Shown: one piece after another, positions 24,801 through 39,300 of the stretch | How the letters are laid out: each line of letters begins with the position of its first letter | How positions within the stretch are numbered: the stretch's first letter is position 1 | Assembly: GCA_013399695.1 (NCBI GenBank) | Contig: VXAU01002502.1 | Span: forward strand, 1,344,735-1,408,734 | Source of the DNA: Formicarius rufipectus | Lineage: Eukaryota > Chordata > Aves > Passeriformes > Formicariidae | Direction of reading: 5' to 3' | DNA: 64,000 bases | Made by a program: the position numbers and the translations under genes | The notes under the pieces: model-generated | Database searches by the model: none | What the model was told of the DNA's origin: nothing | Seen by the model: the letters and a program-made list of their open reading frames with translations, nothing else

Positions 24801-26234
24801 CCCTGGAGAGATTGGAAAAATATTAAAAATATTTTTTTAAAAAAAGTACAACTTCTTTTGACCTCAGAAAATACACAATGTCCTTAACTCGCTGCAATAC
24901 AGTGTCTTGTGCAGTCTGTCACAGACATCACATATATTTTTAGGCAGATTAAGTAGGCCCTTTAGTGAAAGACAAGGCTGTGCTACTTATTGCAAGCCAT
25001 CAAAAATAAAATTACTTGGACTGGGTTGCTTATTATCCTTTTTCTTGAAATTAGACATTCCTGTTTACTTCCATGTCTATTTATTCTGGATGCACTTCAT
25101 ATTTGCAAGGCAGAAAAGTCATTCCCAGATTCCTGAGGGGGAAAGAACAGTTTATGATCTTACCTTTTTAAAGCCATTCATATAATGCTGCTATTCCATA
25201 AAGTAAAGCAGATTTAAGAATTATAATAGCCTTCGTGAAATCCTTTTCCTGCAGCCACAAAGTGTACTTCACAGAGTGTTAGTATCTGAACCTCACCCAG
25301 ACCTTCATTTTAGCTTTGGCCCACAAACACAACTCACTTTTAAACCTTTTCTATTGGTGTACAGGGTTTTGCACACAGAAGTCAGTGAGGCAGAATGAGT
25401 TGGAGAAAACTATTACATTTAACGTGAGATTCCACTACCAGCAAAACATATTTCATCTGCCCAGGATTGAGTTCGTGGAGGTGATTGTAGACTTTTTGAT
25501 TAGTGATGGTTTTCACCTCAAACATGAAGAAAGGGAGTGAATCTAGCCCTAGGAGAATACTCAAGAGTCCTTTTCAACTGTAAAGCAACTTCTGAAGAAA
25601 CGTTAATTAAATTCTTCCTAAGCTTGGGGGGTGTTTATATATATATTTATTTAATCTTTCCTACCAGTTAGGCATTTGCAAATGCTTAATACCATTATTC
25701 TAAAGACAGCCCACTTCACTAATACTGCTTAGCTCTGACAAGTGCTACAAGTGGAAACTGTATTATTTTAATTACAAAATTAATTGTAATGATACTTAAA
25801 ATTATTGGAATCTAAAGTATTCTACACAAGCTTCAAGAAGGGAAGTGAACTCCAGACATAAATGCTGGTTTCCATAGAGCAATACTCATTGTATCTGCTT
25901 TCTGCTTGCTCACTATCCATCCCATTCTTCACCTCCACACTCCTCAAGTATTGTCTTTCTTTCTCTAGTCTGCTTTTCACATTCATTTCTCAAGATGTTG
26001 GTCTAATTCATTCATCAGTCATACACACATACATATACTTTCTCCCTTCTGTTTTCAACCATTCTACAGAAACTCTTGATCTCCCTGCTAGGAGTCCAAA
26101 GATGTCACACCTCAAGCTAATGCACCCTGGAGAGTTCAGTTTTCAGATGAAGTCTTCGGGAATATAGCTCGGTATCTCTGAGTTATTAGATGTATATTGT
26201 TAATTTGACTCCACTGATTAAAAAAAAAAAAAAA
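21810..26234. other. Unique DNA with T-rich tracts, no gene recognised
   Basis: Contains a T-rich tract with a single undetermined base (22711) followed by a G-rich stretch (22741-22770), and another T-rich tract at 23383-23416. No gene or known transposon was recognised. Confidence 0.5.
22701..22770 (+). repeat. Poly-T tract with adjoining G-rich stretch
   Basis: T runs flanking an N at 22711 are followed by gggtggggggagtgggtgg. The G runs (three G, six G, three G, then two G) could support a G-quadruplex on the plus strand. The N and the long homopolymer suggest uncertain base calls. Confidence 0.8.
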
Positions 26235-26265
26235 NNNNNNNNNNNNNNNNNNNNNNNNNNNNNNN
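26235..26265. other. Assembly gap (31 N)
   Basis: Thirty-one consecutive undetermined bases directly follow a run of 14 A. The true gap length is unknown; the adjoining homopolymer suggests a simple repeat could not be resolved. Confidence 0.98.
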
Positions 26266-27585
26266 TGTGGATATATTTTGAGAAAATGTGTAAAAGCCAG
26301 AAATAACATCAAGAATTCTTCACTGAAAATGGTTTAAGAGAGAATGCCTGCCAAATATTTTTTTCTGAAAATAAATTCCTAACCGCAAAAAAATGCTACA
26401 CGCTCTATTTCTGACTACAATCTTGTCCTCTACTTACCAAAATAATTTTTATAACACAAGGCAAGAGCATTCTCAAATTACATGACTATAATTTGGCTGA
26501 CTTCAATAAAATTAGAAGTGCTCACATGTGGGTTTAAAAAATGCTTAAATTTTAAAAGTAAGTCAGCATACAAGTCCATTCTTTTTTTTTAATTGCTTAC
26601 CCACGTAGAGTTNTCTCAAGTCTTTCTGCTGAAGGTAGAGTTTGACAGACAACTGCAAGCTACCCACATGCAAGCTACATGTCACACTATGGCCATGGGA
26701 TAATTTTCTCATTTCAAGAATACTAAATTTTAAGGGTCATTGGTAACAAAAAAAATCCTATTGACCTTATTTTTCTAAGGAAAAGCTGACATACTAACAA
26801 CATCACTTATTTCATCCCATACAAATTCCTATGGGCTAAGACTGACATTTCCCTCCCAGTATGTATCTGGAAGTATAAAGGGTAATTATAAATGTATGCA
26901 TAAAGAGGGTTCCATGCAGCTCACGTTTACCAAAGAACAGTGTGAGGTATAGACTAAAATAAGAAACTCCTTTTGTAAGTAGCCTGCCTGAAAGGGAGTG
27001 AAATGACAGATATGTAGCCTGATTAAGGGCTTTGTTACATTTAAAACTTCAACACCAAGTCTTTTTTATGAAGCTGTACATCTGATACTGTCTAAAACAT
27101 ACAGTTTATATGTCCACTGAAAAACTGAAGTGCAAAAACCAAATGAGAGCAAGGTAATGACAGTTTCATGTGCCTGTTCCAGGCAGTACATGCAGTCTGC
27201 AGGCATAAAAACATTCTTTGAAAATTTGTGGCAACTTTCATCCCAAAATGTTTCAGTAACAATGGGATAGCAGCATGAAGGAAATAAATCTGGACCAGAT
27301 GTTAGAAGAAAAAACAGAATAAAAGAAAAGTTGCACACAACAGTGAGTGGAGAACTATGGTGAATCAGAAAGCAGGACATGCACTTTATCATCCTAAACA
27401 TTCTGGCAAAGCAGCTAGAAAAATAGAGCTAACACAGTGTAAGATGTAAAGGGAGTTAGCAGGTGAAATAAAGTTTATCTTTGTGCTCTGTTGGTTGTGG
27501 AACTTCCCTATCAGGGAAGAATTTCCAGTTCTGAAGTTCCCAATATAAAAAGTAGTTCAGGACAGTGGTAGTGTCTCAGTGGTAA

Positions 27586-27815
27586 AAAAAAACAAAAAAA
27601 AATAAAAAAAAAAACAAACAAACCAACCAAACAAACAAAAAAACCAAACAAAAACCAAAACAAAACAAAAACCAAAAACACACACAAAAAAACCAAACAA
27701 AAACAAACACACAAAAAAAAAAATAAAAAAAAAACAAACCCAAAAAAACCACACACATGCACACAAAAACAACCAACTAAACAAAAGGAAACTCAAAACA
27801 ACAACAACAAGAAAA
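27586..27815. repeat. A/C-rich low-complexity tract, about 230 bases
   Basis: A long stretch of almost only A and C (units such as AAAC, AACC, ACAC) with a few T and G. It produces phenylalanine-rich spurious frames on the minus strand. It is the longest of a recurrent type in this window. It could be a decayed retrotransposon tail or an expanded simple repeat. Confidence 0.92.
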
Positions 27816-28077
27816 AAGCTACTTGGATAGAATGGCACCACTTCATGAAGAATTGCCCACCTACAGCTCTTGCAAATCTTGCCTCTATCTCATGAGGATT
27901 TCAAGACCTCTTCTTTCCATGGGCTAGGTTACATGATAGATAATTAGATTGCCCTTTGGTCAATGTTCCAGAGTAATCCAAATTGCTGTATTTGGGAGGA
28001 AAGAAACAGAGATGATTGAGGCCAGTGTTGGGATCCTTCTGAATATTCAGCTCCATACCACAGCATGGACATGAATA

Positions 28078-28520
28078 GTCAGAGAACTTTCAAGGTTGCA
28101 AGATATACCTGGAGATCACCTGGAATAACACCCTGCTCCTCAGACAAGGGTCCTCCAAGGAATTTGCTTAGCTGTTCAATCTGGTTTTCAATGTCTTCAT
28201 GGAGACTCCACGATATATTTAGAAAACCTGTTCCAGTATTCTATCATCCTCACACTAAGAAAATTTTTCTTAGATTTAAACAGAATTTCCTGTCTTTCAG
28301 TTTGTGACCATTGTCTCTTGTCCATTCACTGGGCAACTGACCCTTCAGGTTACCTTCTTTATTTCCTTCCATCAGCTATGTATACACACTGACAAAACCC
28401 CCCAAAGCCTTCTGACCTCTCCAGTGAATAGTCCCAAGGTCTTTCAGCCTCTCATCATACAGGACGGTGCATTTTGTCCTTGTGATCCAGGTGATTAAGA
28501 GTATTGAACAGGCCAGTCTG
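28078..28520 (-). mobile_element. CR1 LINE fragment, 3' part, minus strand
   Basis: Read on the plus strand it shows the reversed CR1 3' end: ctggagatcacctggaata, ggagactccacgatat, cctgttccagtattctatca, tttcagtttgtgaccattgtctcttgtcc, cagcctctcatcatacagg and attgaacaggccagt. All are close to the remembered CR1 consensus, with many substitutions, so this is an old copy. The 3' end of the element lies at the low coordinate. Confidence 0.85.
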
Positions 28521-28539
28521 TGTTACAGATGTTGAGGAT

Positions 28540-28790
28540 TATGATACTGTTTTTCATCTGTTCCCTCCTGTAAAGTACCTGAACACCATCATGTCACAGT
28601 CACTGCAAAAAAGGAATATCATCAACCTTCACATCTCCAACCAGTTCTTTTTGTTGATAGGCATGAAGTACAGCAAAATTGTGAGGTCTAGCAGACCTTC
28701 TCAGTACTTCAGGTTAGGTGACACATGTCTCCAACTCTTCAAAAGGTGGGATCTTAGTTTATACTTCACAGAATCAAGGCCTACACAACA
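28540..28790 (-). mobile_element. CR1 ORF2 endonuclease-region fragment, minus strand
   Basis: On the minus strand the sequence reads LLDL...ELVGDVKVDD with frame breaks, matching the last part of the CR1 ORF2 endonuclease domain as remembered. It lies directly beyond the 3' untranslated fragment at 28078-28520. In an intact CR1 the endonuclease is thousands of bases from the 3' end. Either the copy has a large internal deletion or two CR1 fragments are adjacent. It contains stops and is nonfunctional. Confidence 0.65.
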
Positions 28791-29954
28791 GTCTGAAGAA
28801 CTATGAGATCCTGAATACCCCTCCATAAGAAGTATTCTTTCTATAGACAATCGTACAAGTTTTATCACAGAAAAGAATAAAGACAGTGCTATCTCCTAGG
28901 ATTTGGCCCATGGGACTTGCACTCTAAAAGTCAGCTCACACAAAGTGAACTAAATTTGCAGAGACACTCCTCCCAGCTTCAGTTAGTTTACTTGTTAAGA
29001 AATAGACTGATTACTTGTTTTCAGCTTCTGCTTTGACTTTGTCATCATGCCCTCATTATCATATTCAATTAATTAGCATGTAAAGGTAATATTCCAGCAT
29101 GCACACCTCCCTTAGAAACATTATCGACTTCAGCTAAATAAGGCAGACTTGCAACCAAATAGGGGTGATTAAAAAAAGAAGATCTAGGGGCTTGTACGCA
29201 TACAAAATGACACAACTCTTTGCAAAAACTTGTTACAGCAAAATTATATTAGATTCCTGTAAGGGCACCAGAAAGAAAAGAGTAGAAGAGGAGAAAATTT
29301 TTTTAAAAGTTAAAATTAGGGAAAACTGCATACCTACTGAAAAGTGCACTCATTTCTGCTTCACCTTGACCTCATTACGAGTAACAACACAAGGAGAATG
29401 GAAAATGACCCTATATTAAAACCATATATTCTATTTTCCTGTCTCAAAGAAACAAACAAGCGTTTTGTCACAATTTTGGGGGATAATAAGAAATTATTTT
29501 CTGTATTAATTTTACTCAAAGTCTCTAATCTGTTGGAGGGGAGGGGGAAGACAGTAAAAAAAAAACCCACTCTCTTAGTTGTAAAAAGAAGGCAAATCAT
29601 ATAGGGTGCACCTATAGTTTCTCTAGCTTGGTTCAAAACTGCTTTTGGATAAAACGGCATGATCATCTCCATTATCTCTACTGTTGTTTTCTCAGTGAAA
29701 TGATTTCAAAGCACATGATTTGGAAACCTTCTTGATTAAAAGAAAAAAGCTGGAAGATGCCCTCTGGAAGCATCCCTAGCATACTTCATTCAGTCCATGA
29801 AACCTTAATAGGGTTCACAAAAAACTAAAAATACATAAGCAAGCAAAAGCATAAAAAATAAACATGGTTTGTGTGGCTGTTTGATCCCCAGCACAACTGA
29901 CAAACTGTGTCTAAAGAACCCCTCCTATTTGCATATGCTACTTGGCAATGCATT

Positions 29955-30345
29955 TAGAATAGAACAGAGTAGAATATTTTTAGTTGGAAGAGACCTATAA
30001 TGACCATCTGGTCCAACTGCCTGACCACTTCAGGGTGGCCGAAGCTAAAGCATGTTACTTACTAAAGGCATTGCCCAAAACTTCAAACACTGAGAGGGAT
30101 GCAACATCAACCACCTTCCATAAATTTCCAGTGTTTGACCACCCTCTCAGTACAGAAATTTTTCTTAATGTGCAGTCTGAACCTCTCCTGGAATAACTTC
30201 GAGCCATTCCCACATGTCTTATCACTGGATCCCAGGTAGAAGAGTTCTGCACCTTCCTCTCCACCCTCCCTCCTCAGACAGCTGTAGAGAGCAATAAAGT
30301 CACCTCTTAGCCTCCTTTTTTTCTCAGATAGAAAAGCCCAAATAT
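29955..30345 (-). mobile_element. CR1 LINE fragment, 3' part, minus strand
   Basis: Reversed CR1 3' region: ttggaagagacctataatga, ccatctggtccaactgcctg, accaccttccataaattt, ccagtgtttgaccaccctct, gtgcagtctgaacctctcctgg, gccattcccacatgtctta, gctgtagagagcaataaagtc and cttagcctcctttttttctc. Plus-strand reading gives the 3' end first. Well preserved except for point changes; 5'-truncated at about 30345. Confidence 0.92.
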
Positions 30346-30349
30346 TTCT

Positions 30350-33300
30350 ACTATATAGATGCAGTTATAGCTGAGGAGGACTTAAGAATGCAAACACTAC
30401 TCATGCTTCACAGCTTGAAGGGAAAGGCATATCCATACAGCTCTTTGACACTCATACAAGCTTAACAGGTTGGGGTGGTCTTCAGTATTTGCTCTTGTGA
30501 GTCTCTGAATCTCCACAGGTCCCAGGATTTCTGTGGTTTAGGTTTTGCCATGGCATCTTACAGTGGTGATTTTCACAACAGGGGAATAAATTGCTTTTAT
30601 CTCTAGTTGGTATTCTCATTCTGGTGGTAAAGGGTTTTGGTTTTCATCAGTAAATAGTCTAACCTGTTTTTCTTACGTATTTTTCAAATTAAGTGAAATA
30701 TATATGATGGCACATTTTTTACATTAAACACTTCCAAATCTCATTAACTGCAGCTTAATAAATGTAATCCTACTATTGGTACTACTTGATTTCTGGGAGG
30801 TAAAAAATTGCATGTTTCTAATGCAGACAAATTGCATTTGGATACAACATATGACCCTGTATACTCAGGATACAGAATAATCACGAAAAAGCTATTTGCT
30901 CTGCTTTTCCCTACAATCTTTTACCAGAATATCAGTGTTGTACAGGAAGTAATATAAATACAGCCCAACACATTGCTCTCATTGGGGTCGCTGCTTTAAA
31001 GAGGTTATGCGTATATTTCCTAAGGCCTCTTCTCTTAAAATGCTTTTTTTCACTCTTCCTCTGTCAGAAGACATTGTTTCAACATTGCTACTAGACTTAT
31101 TAGTACATTAGGCTTTGTCTGCTATTAAAAATACATTCCCAATTCCTCAGTTGGGAAAGTGTTCAAAACTTCAGTGGCTCACATAATGAAGAGTTCAAGT
31201 GTTCAGAAGCAGAAAAATGTTTTACAAGATCATATAAGGCATTAGGACAACTAGAGATACTTCTCTTAACAGCACATGCCCTGAATTAAAGCACTAAATT
31301 CCACTTATACCTAAACCCATTTATTATATGCTCTACACAATTGCAGGTGCATTTATTACATTAATATTAATGGCAATATTGATTTTACTGTTGAGTCCCA
31401 CTCTTGGACAGATCTATCATTGAGGAAACTTCTTGCGGCTTAAATCCAGTAACTCTGACCAACTCTAGACCTATCTGAGCTACTGGATGCCAAACTAATG
31501 CACACACCCCAAAGAGGTCAGAGTTGCCCTGCTCACCTATAACAGCTGAAAGGTATGATAGATCAGTATTAAGCCTGTATTAAACCAGCTGGCTATCCAC
31601 AGTTTGGATATACATGCACACTCCCACTATGTCACACACAAGGGTTTGCATGAGCAGGAACTTCAGCAACAAACATGATAAACCCAGAAAATACTCGTGA
31701 GAAGAGAATTCCTGACTAGTCAGGAAAAAATTGACCAGATGGTAACTGTGAGTTTAGAAAACAGCAATTATCAATAGAAAATGTTCAACAAGAGGCAGCC
31801 TTTTGTCACTTAAATGCTATGGGTTTATTTGATTTGTTGCTGAACTTTGCTGTTCTTGGAATCACAAATATCCACCTATTTGATTTTCAGGAAAAGTTCT
31901 GAGTGGAATCAGTGTTTGGAATATGTGTATAAATACATATATATTTAAAATTTGACTCAGACCACTTTCCCTGGAATGAATAAATAAGTTAGTCATGACC
32001 CTGTATTGTACACTTACTTCCTCTCCTGACTAGGCCACCTGTGCCTGCTGCAGTTGCCTGGTTGAAGACATTTAGAACATCAGCTGAGTGAATTGATCAA
32101 GGTCTGTCAGTCACTTTCAGTATTATTTGCCTTGACAACTGAGCGCATCCTGCAAATTAGGCCACCAAGTATACAAATTAAAAAAATAAAAGGTCTACAG
32201 TTATGACCACCTTTTTCAACACAGCTACAGGTTAGCAAGGACACCAGGCCCCCCTATTTGGAAGCATAGATTATATATTTGCAGTGAAAAGGAAGGGATA
32301 TTTGTCTTAGAAGTGACTTTTCCTTTGCAACCCATCATTTCTTATGATCCCATCCTGTTCATTTTAACTATCATACTTCTTCCACCCTCTTCTTGCTAAC
32401 TTTGTATTTTATTTTCATCAGAAGATGACAGTTTTGTTAGGATTTACTTTCCAGTAATCACAGTTCTAAAAGAGTAAGGATTATTTCATGCATTGGTTAG
32501 TACCAATTATGTCATGCATTAGAAAAAAACAAGTTAGGGATTTGTGTCTAATGAAACAAGTGATAGATAAAATGTTGCATTTCCAGTCTTTTCTGTACCA
32601 GGTTGTTTTTTCTTCTGGAAAGAAAAATAAAATTATGAGTTTCTAAATAAACTCTAATTCATATTCTTGAGAATAATTCTGTTACCATTCTTTCAGTCTT
32701 GGAAAGAAAGTTTCTCCCTTATTCACTTATATTGGCTTATCCACATTAACACAAGCTGTACACTCCTAAATGCGTATTGCTAGATGGCAATAAATCAAGT
32801 TTTCATTTCAAAACTGACATAAATGTTCAGCTTTCCTGAAGTAAAATTTAAAGCTGCACTTTCACTGACAAGCATGCAAAGTTTTCACTTTATCTTCACC
32901 ATGTGAAATTTGAAGTTATTTTAGACAGTTTCATATGTCAAGGTAACACAAGTTGGAGGCCAAAGTGAATTGTTCCACGGGCACTAATTACCTAACTAAG
33001 ATAAAGCAAACTGCACTGTAGTGAAGTGTCATATTGGAACACATTTAAGCATTATGTTCAAGGTTTCCCTTAACTGTAGAGATTATAAGGCCAAAAAAAA
33101 AAGAAAAAAAAAAAGTTGTAATGGTAAGAATCAATATAGTATAATTGAACTTTTCAGAAGCAGAAAGTATACTTCAGTATATAACAGAATCAGAAGACAG
33201 TTTATTAAAACTATTAAATAGACAAAAATCCCCTCCCTGGACTTATATTCTAATCTGCCAATAAATCTCCACACATCAAAAGTAAGTAAAAAATATCCTC

Positions 33301-36300
33301 CAGACAACCTCAGACACACTAGTTTAATAAAACTAACAAAGGAGAGCACATACACTGAAATGAGTGGAATACACCAAAATAATTTTAAAAGTTTGTAGAC
33401 TAATTTCCATGCCTCAGAGTACTTTAATATTGTTCCAACCCAACCTGCAATTTTCTGGTGGAAAACCCTAAATACTCAAAGGAAATATATACAGGCATTA
33501 TTAAAACAAACTGTAAATACGTATTTAAACTTTTTTTCTTTCAGAGATAGAAATTAAATGATCAAACCAATATGGCCTTCACTCTAACAAAAATACTGTC
33601 CAAGAAAACATGATAAAACAGATTATACTGCTCTACTACCTGCCAAGGGACAAGAAGTGTTAATGACAATTGTAAAACTAAAATGTAAACTAACTGAAAG
33701 ACAGAATTAAGACCTAACAAGTTTTCATTTCTATGTGGTTTTGTTCGAAGTAGCTCTCAATTTGCACTAGATAAATAAATGAAAATAAAAAAATTGCTCT
33801 AAAACATCTTACAAAGAACTCATCAAATAGCAATAACATTGAATACATAAATAAGTAAAAATATCTGGTTTCAGCAAACTTAAAAATGGAGACAGCTGAA
33901 ACGTCACCTCTTGGATGCGAGTGCCTTAAAATGGCAAATAAAATTAACTGCCTTGGTTACTACAAAATTAACAGTGTAACGTCTGACTACATGCTACTAC
34001 TCTCTGTTATGAGGAATCTTCAGCTTTGGAGGAGAAATCTGAACCCATAAAGGTGAAAAAAAAAAACAAACTATAATGCTTTCTCTGTAGTCACAGTTCT
34101 CATTTTGAACTCACATTACTTTCACCTAGAGCTGAACTTATTTTCCTACTTGGAACACATTAAGAATCACCAGCAAAGTGTTTGCAGGTGCTGAAATTGC
34201 ATTCAAAAGGGCAACACCTTGCATTCACAAGAAAGTCTTCCTTCAATTCCAAACTTCAGTTGACTTCTCTGTACAGGGCATGTTGTTCCTATAGATAAGC
34301 AAAATATCAAAAAATTGTCAGCATATATAAAAGGCCATTGAGTACTCTCCCTGATTTTAGGAAAGACATCACATACTGAAATGGTCAAGAGAGATCTAGT
34401 TTCATGTGTCTACTTGTTGCCTGCCACAAGCTCTGTTATTTAAGGAAGAAAATACTTAACCTGTGATAAAAACTAATTTTTTCTTCTAGGACAACTTAAA
34501 AACAAATAAAATTTTTAATATTCAATTTATGTATGGAAGTAAAAAAAAAAAACAAAAAAAAACCCAAAAAGAACAAAGTTTTAAAAGTCCCAGGATATTA
34601 TTCTCAATAACACCCAAGTACCTTTATCTGAAAATCTNTAAGTGGTAGGAATTTGTAACTCTGTAAAAGCTTGTTTACATTATTTTTTAACCAAGCAGTA
34701 CTTTCTCAAATAATAATGTTTGGGGGGGTTTTTTTGTTTGGTTGATTGTTGTGGGGTTTTTTTGTTTGGTTTGAGGTTTTTTTTGTTATTTTTTTTTCTG
34801 GATGCAGCTTTGTAATTAAAAGAATTCTTTCTTAAAGAAAAATGAGGATTACATTTGGACTTAATTGCACATATTAAAGCACAGAAATACACGGAGATTG
34901 CACTGTTATGTTTGTGTCTTAGATGGTTCATAGAGCTTTTATTTTCTCAAGGAAATGCATTTTCTACTATCAGTGTCATTGCTATAAATTCAGTTTTTGT
35001 CTGAGGCAAAAAATAAACCAAGCTGTGTCTTCAGCCTAACTGGCTAAAAAAACCCCATAACATATACACTGCTGCAAACGTTCATGATTTCGTCAAAAGC
35101 TGCAGCAGTTTTGGTGTTTACCTCAGAGGTGACGGCCAGAGGCTCACGCAAGACCCAAATGCCTCGTGTAAAAGGCAAGCATCAGAGCAAAACTCTTGCA
35201 AAACATGGGAGTTTGAAAAGTCACATGATTTTCCAGTGCTTGGGGTCAGTAATGCTTGTATGAAGTTTTAGGTAGTCGTGGAAAGAGAAATCATTCCCTT
35301 GAGGAAAATACAGTATTACATGTCAGCTAAACAAACTCCCCATACAGATGAAGCATTACCACTTTCTTACCTTGCATTATTTCAAACTGCTGCTAAAGCT
35401 GAAGGATTTAATACAAGAGTTATATTAAACCATCTAAAAGTATCACTTGGCCTTCCTAAATGTCAAGCACCATCACAGTCATCTTTCTGGTTTCTCTTTG
35501 CAAATATTCTGTTTAAGCTGCATCTGTAATGCAAACTTAAGCCAAGTAATTGAAGCTGAGTTAATTTGCCTCATTGTCTGCCTAATGCCTCCTTCCTCAC
35601 TCTCTGTGGCCCTGATTTTATGGTTCAGTTATGCCTCTTGATTCTGCATGCCATTTAATGGCACTTCCTCAGCACACAAACCTGGTGTGCCAACACAACC
35701 AGTGTTTATGGCACTTGACTCACCAACTATTTTTTAACTGATAAAATGATCATTCAGACCTACTCTGCACTTAAGAAATGATTTTTGTTAGTAATGATGG
35801 AAGAGATTTCCAACACCCCTGAGAAAGAGAAAAATCAATGCAACCTGCATTCTCAGCACACCTGGATTTCTTGGAACAAATCTCCTCTACTGTTATCTCT
35901 CCTTAAATAATTACTTTTATCTCTGTTTATGAAATATTCTAAAGTACAGGAATTCACTACATCTCCGTGCTTTCTTAAAAATACTGCATACAGTTCTGTC
36001 ACTAAAGTCTATGTTAGATGCTTCTCATTCACGCATCCTTAGATGTTTCATAATGACCTATACCACAAGGTATTTTAGATACTTGTGCTCATTTAAAGAA
36101 GAGAGAGAAGCACCCATTGCTATTTCAAATGAATGATTCTTGGGTCAATTCTAGGTATTGCAGTGAGTTGTATCCTGAACTACGCTTTCAGTGGTTTGGA
36201 GGTTCACTAAGAATATTTCTCACCTTTTAAATGAAAAAAAGATGTAGAAAGCCTTGGTGGGTTTCTTTGGTCCAGTCCTCACAAGGCATATATTCAAAGC

Positions 36301-39300
36301 AGTTGCCTATTTCTGGCTTTACACTGACACTGCATGGACAGTACTAAATATAAAATACATGTGTCTATAAGGCTTTGACTATCTTTGCTTGAGATGTCCC
36401 TGCTAGTTTCTTGGGTAATGTGTTCTCTGCTTCCCTTATGCTCAGTGTCATACCTGTAAAATGTTTGGGGTTTATCATCAAAATTCTTCATTTTTAACCT
36501 TTGAATTCTCTTTCAGACATGAGTAGAGTGTTTACTGTTTGTTAAACTTGATTGACTTTTTCTGACTACAGAGTGATTTAGAGATATCAGCTTTATTATT
36601 GTGTTTAAGTTGCCAGGTATCTCCAGCACAACATAAATTGTTTCCACTTTTGAAATGTTAATGTAAATATCTATAATGTAACAATTTACACTAGATGTCA
36701 GAAGTGACCACACACTTAAAATCTATTGCCTTTGTAACAAAGTGCAAAAAATACAAAATCATAATGGTGTGGGTCTACTGGAATCAAACCTTTTCCACCT
36801 GTCAGAGCCACCAGCAAAACAAACTCAAATTATCATTCATCATTTTGTGGTGTATTTTTTGAAAAGTAAATCAGGCATCTTAAAAATCAGTACTAGATCA
36901 TCTTATTTCCATTTGGTTGTTTTACACTTTCAGAGAAAGTAGACAGCATTGCAAATATCAGTACTACTTACTTGAACCCAGCCTCACAAAAAAATATTAC
37001 ATCAATAACTGCATGACAGTCAGCCTAGTTAAAAGGGGCAATTTAAAACTTCTTTAAAGTACTATCACAACCATAACTCAAATGTAAAAATAAATATTAC
37101 TCAAGCCATAGACCTTGTCTCAAAATTGTAACACTCAACCAAGAGAGCTGAGTTCAAAATCTATGCTTTACTGAATACAAAATGATCTCACCTTAGCAAT
37201 CTCTTTTCTGACTTTAAGTATTCATATTTTAGACAAGAATTACTATTTCTTAACTGATGCAGTGCTTATAAACAGTGTACAAAATAGTCAGGAACAACAA
37301 TGAAAAATAGAGGAACACTATATTCTACACCACCACATTTATTTCTTGTCCTTTGCACAACACACTGAAATAATGTATTTATTAGAGAACTTTAGGAAGC
37401 AGTATAGTTCATAACTGGAAAACCAAGTACTTTAAAGAGTTTTGAAATGCCTAGTTCTAAATCATATGGATATTACACTGCTAGCTGATATGAACACAAG
37501 TGGAAAATGTAATATTTTTTGGTAGCTGGTTTCATCATACTCTGCTGTATAGAAACTGCAGGAGTGTGTCATTTCCAGACGTGTTAACAGTGTCTTCAAG
37601 ACACAAAGATAATCTTAAAGGCATAGATAGATACGATTGTTGAGTGAACCAGACAAATTTTAATTCTGCAGTAGAAAGAGTAGTAAGTTAATGATTGTTC
37701 CTTAGATTAGAGGTCTTGATTAAAGGATTTGATTTTCCTGAATTTAAAGTATGACTGCATTCAGCCTATTTCTTTGAAATATCCAATTTTCACTGATCCC
37801 AGAAAAAAGTATTTGTCTAACCACTGCTCCTTCTCCAGATGCCTTCCAATTTCTCTTTCCTCTGTACTCGAGCAACTTTATTTGCACGAGTACCTATGCA
37901 CACATTAATTCCTGAACTCCAAATTTTACTCCTCTGTTCCTACCCTCTCATTTTATCTAGTGAATTTTACAGAGTGGAAAATTTCATTCTCCAACTTTTT
38001 ATCTTCCTTGAACACCTTCCCAGGTATTCTTTTAGATTATTAAATTTCTTCTTCTTCCTAACTCTTCTCATCCATTCTTTTTAACACATGATGTCACTCA
38101 CTTGGAAAACTGTATCAACATCAGAAGTCCTACTCACAAATACTATTTCATTGCTCATCTACCTGCTAATACTGCTTTTCTTTTTGCCCTCACTTTCTAG
38201 TTTTACTAACAGCATCAAGTATAATACACTAAATTAACATGTTCTTTCCTTCTTTCCAGGAACAAGACTTAGCTAAATCAAGATGAGTTATTTTCTTTCA
38301 TAGTTTTAAGCTATGGCCTATATATCTTCACATATATTGTACATATTTTAGTGAAAAACTCATGTACTTGCACTGAAGAGGTAATTTTAACTCTAGTTTC
38401 TTTCTGTACCCTTGTTTTCTTTTGTTCCTATAGTGTCAAAAAAATGCGAGTAATACATAAGTACATTGCTTTTTCTTGTATAAGGCTTTGCTCATCGCAA
38501 ACAGACTCACACTTCATCTTCTGCTCTTTGTCTAAATGTCTGTGGGTGGAAAAGGAAGAAGACAGAGAAAGCTGTGTGTGTATTAAATAGGAGACATAAT
38601 GTACTGTATAGCACAAGATAACCCTTATTTATGCCTAACAAGAGCCTAATCAACATACATTACTGAAATTAGTTCTTATTCTTTGCATGCTAAATACGTA
38701 ACATATTTAAGGGAAAACCAAAGTAGTGTAACAAGTGTACCCTAAATTACACTGATTCAGCATGTAGTAGACACTTTAAATGGAGTGTGGAGCAACTTGC
38801 ATGGATTTGATATTCTGACAGGCCATTAGGAACAACAGAAGGATACATTAAGCAGAGAAGTGCCTGATTTATGTTACCCTTTCCTGTTGTCCGCCTCTTC
38901 TGTTGTACTACTGAACGGCAAACAAATGTAAGCTATATTTCTACATGTTGTTTCATGATCAGCTTAAGCCATCCTTAGCACAATGGCAGAATCTGACTTA
39001 GTGGCTTTCAAGGGAGTTGCAACCTGTTCTATGGGGTAACTGGACAAAACTACCAGTGCTTTGACCACACAATTCAATGATACCACTATTATTGGTCCAA
39101 ACTAGTTCCAGTTACTTCTACCAATCCCTAATTTTTTACATATAGCCTGCTTGAAGGCCTGTATTTTTTTAAAAATAGTATGGTCACATTACAGAATTAT
39201 GGTCCTTTATTTATTCTGATATGCTTATAGTACTGTCCAAGAAGACATTCTGGAATGGAGGTATTTATCACTACAGTGATGACAGTTTCATTAAGTTTTT

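Noticed and set aside
27066..27401. 111-codon minus-strand open frame
   Set aside because: Hydrophobic, Cys-rich, no recognised family; the opposite strand is also nearly open here, so there is no sign of codon selection.
27511..27841. Three Phe/Val/Cys-rich minus-strand open frames
   Set aside because: Produced by translation of the A/C-rich low-complexity tract.
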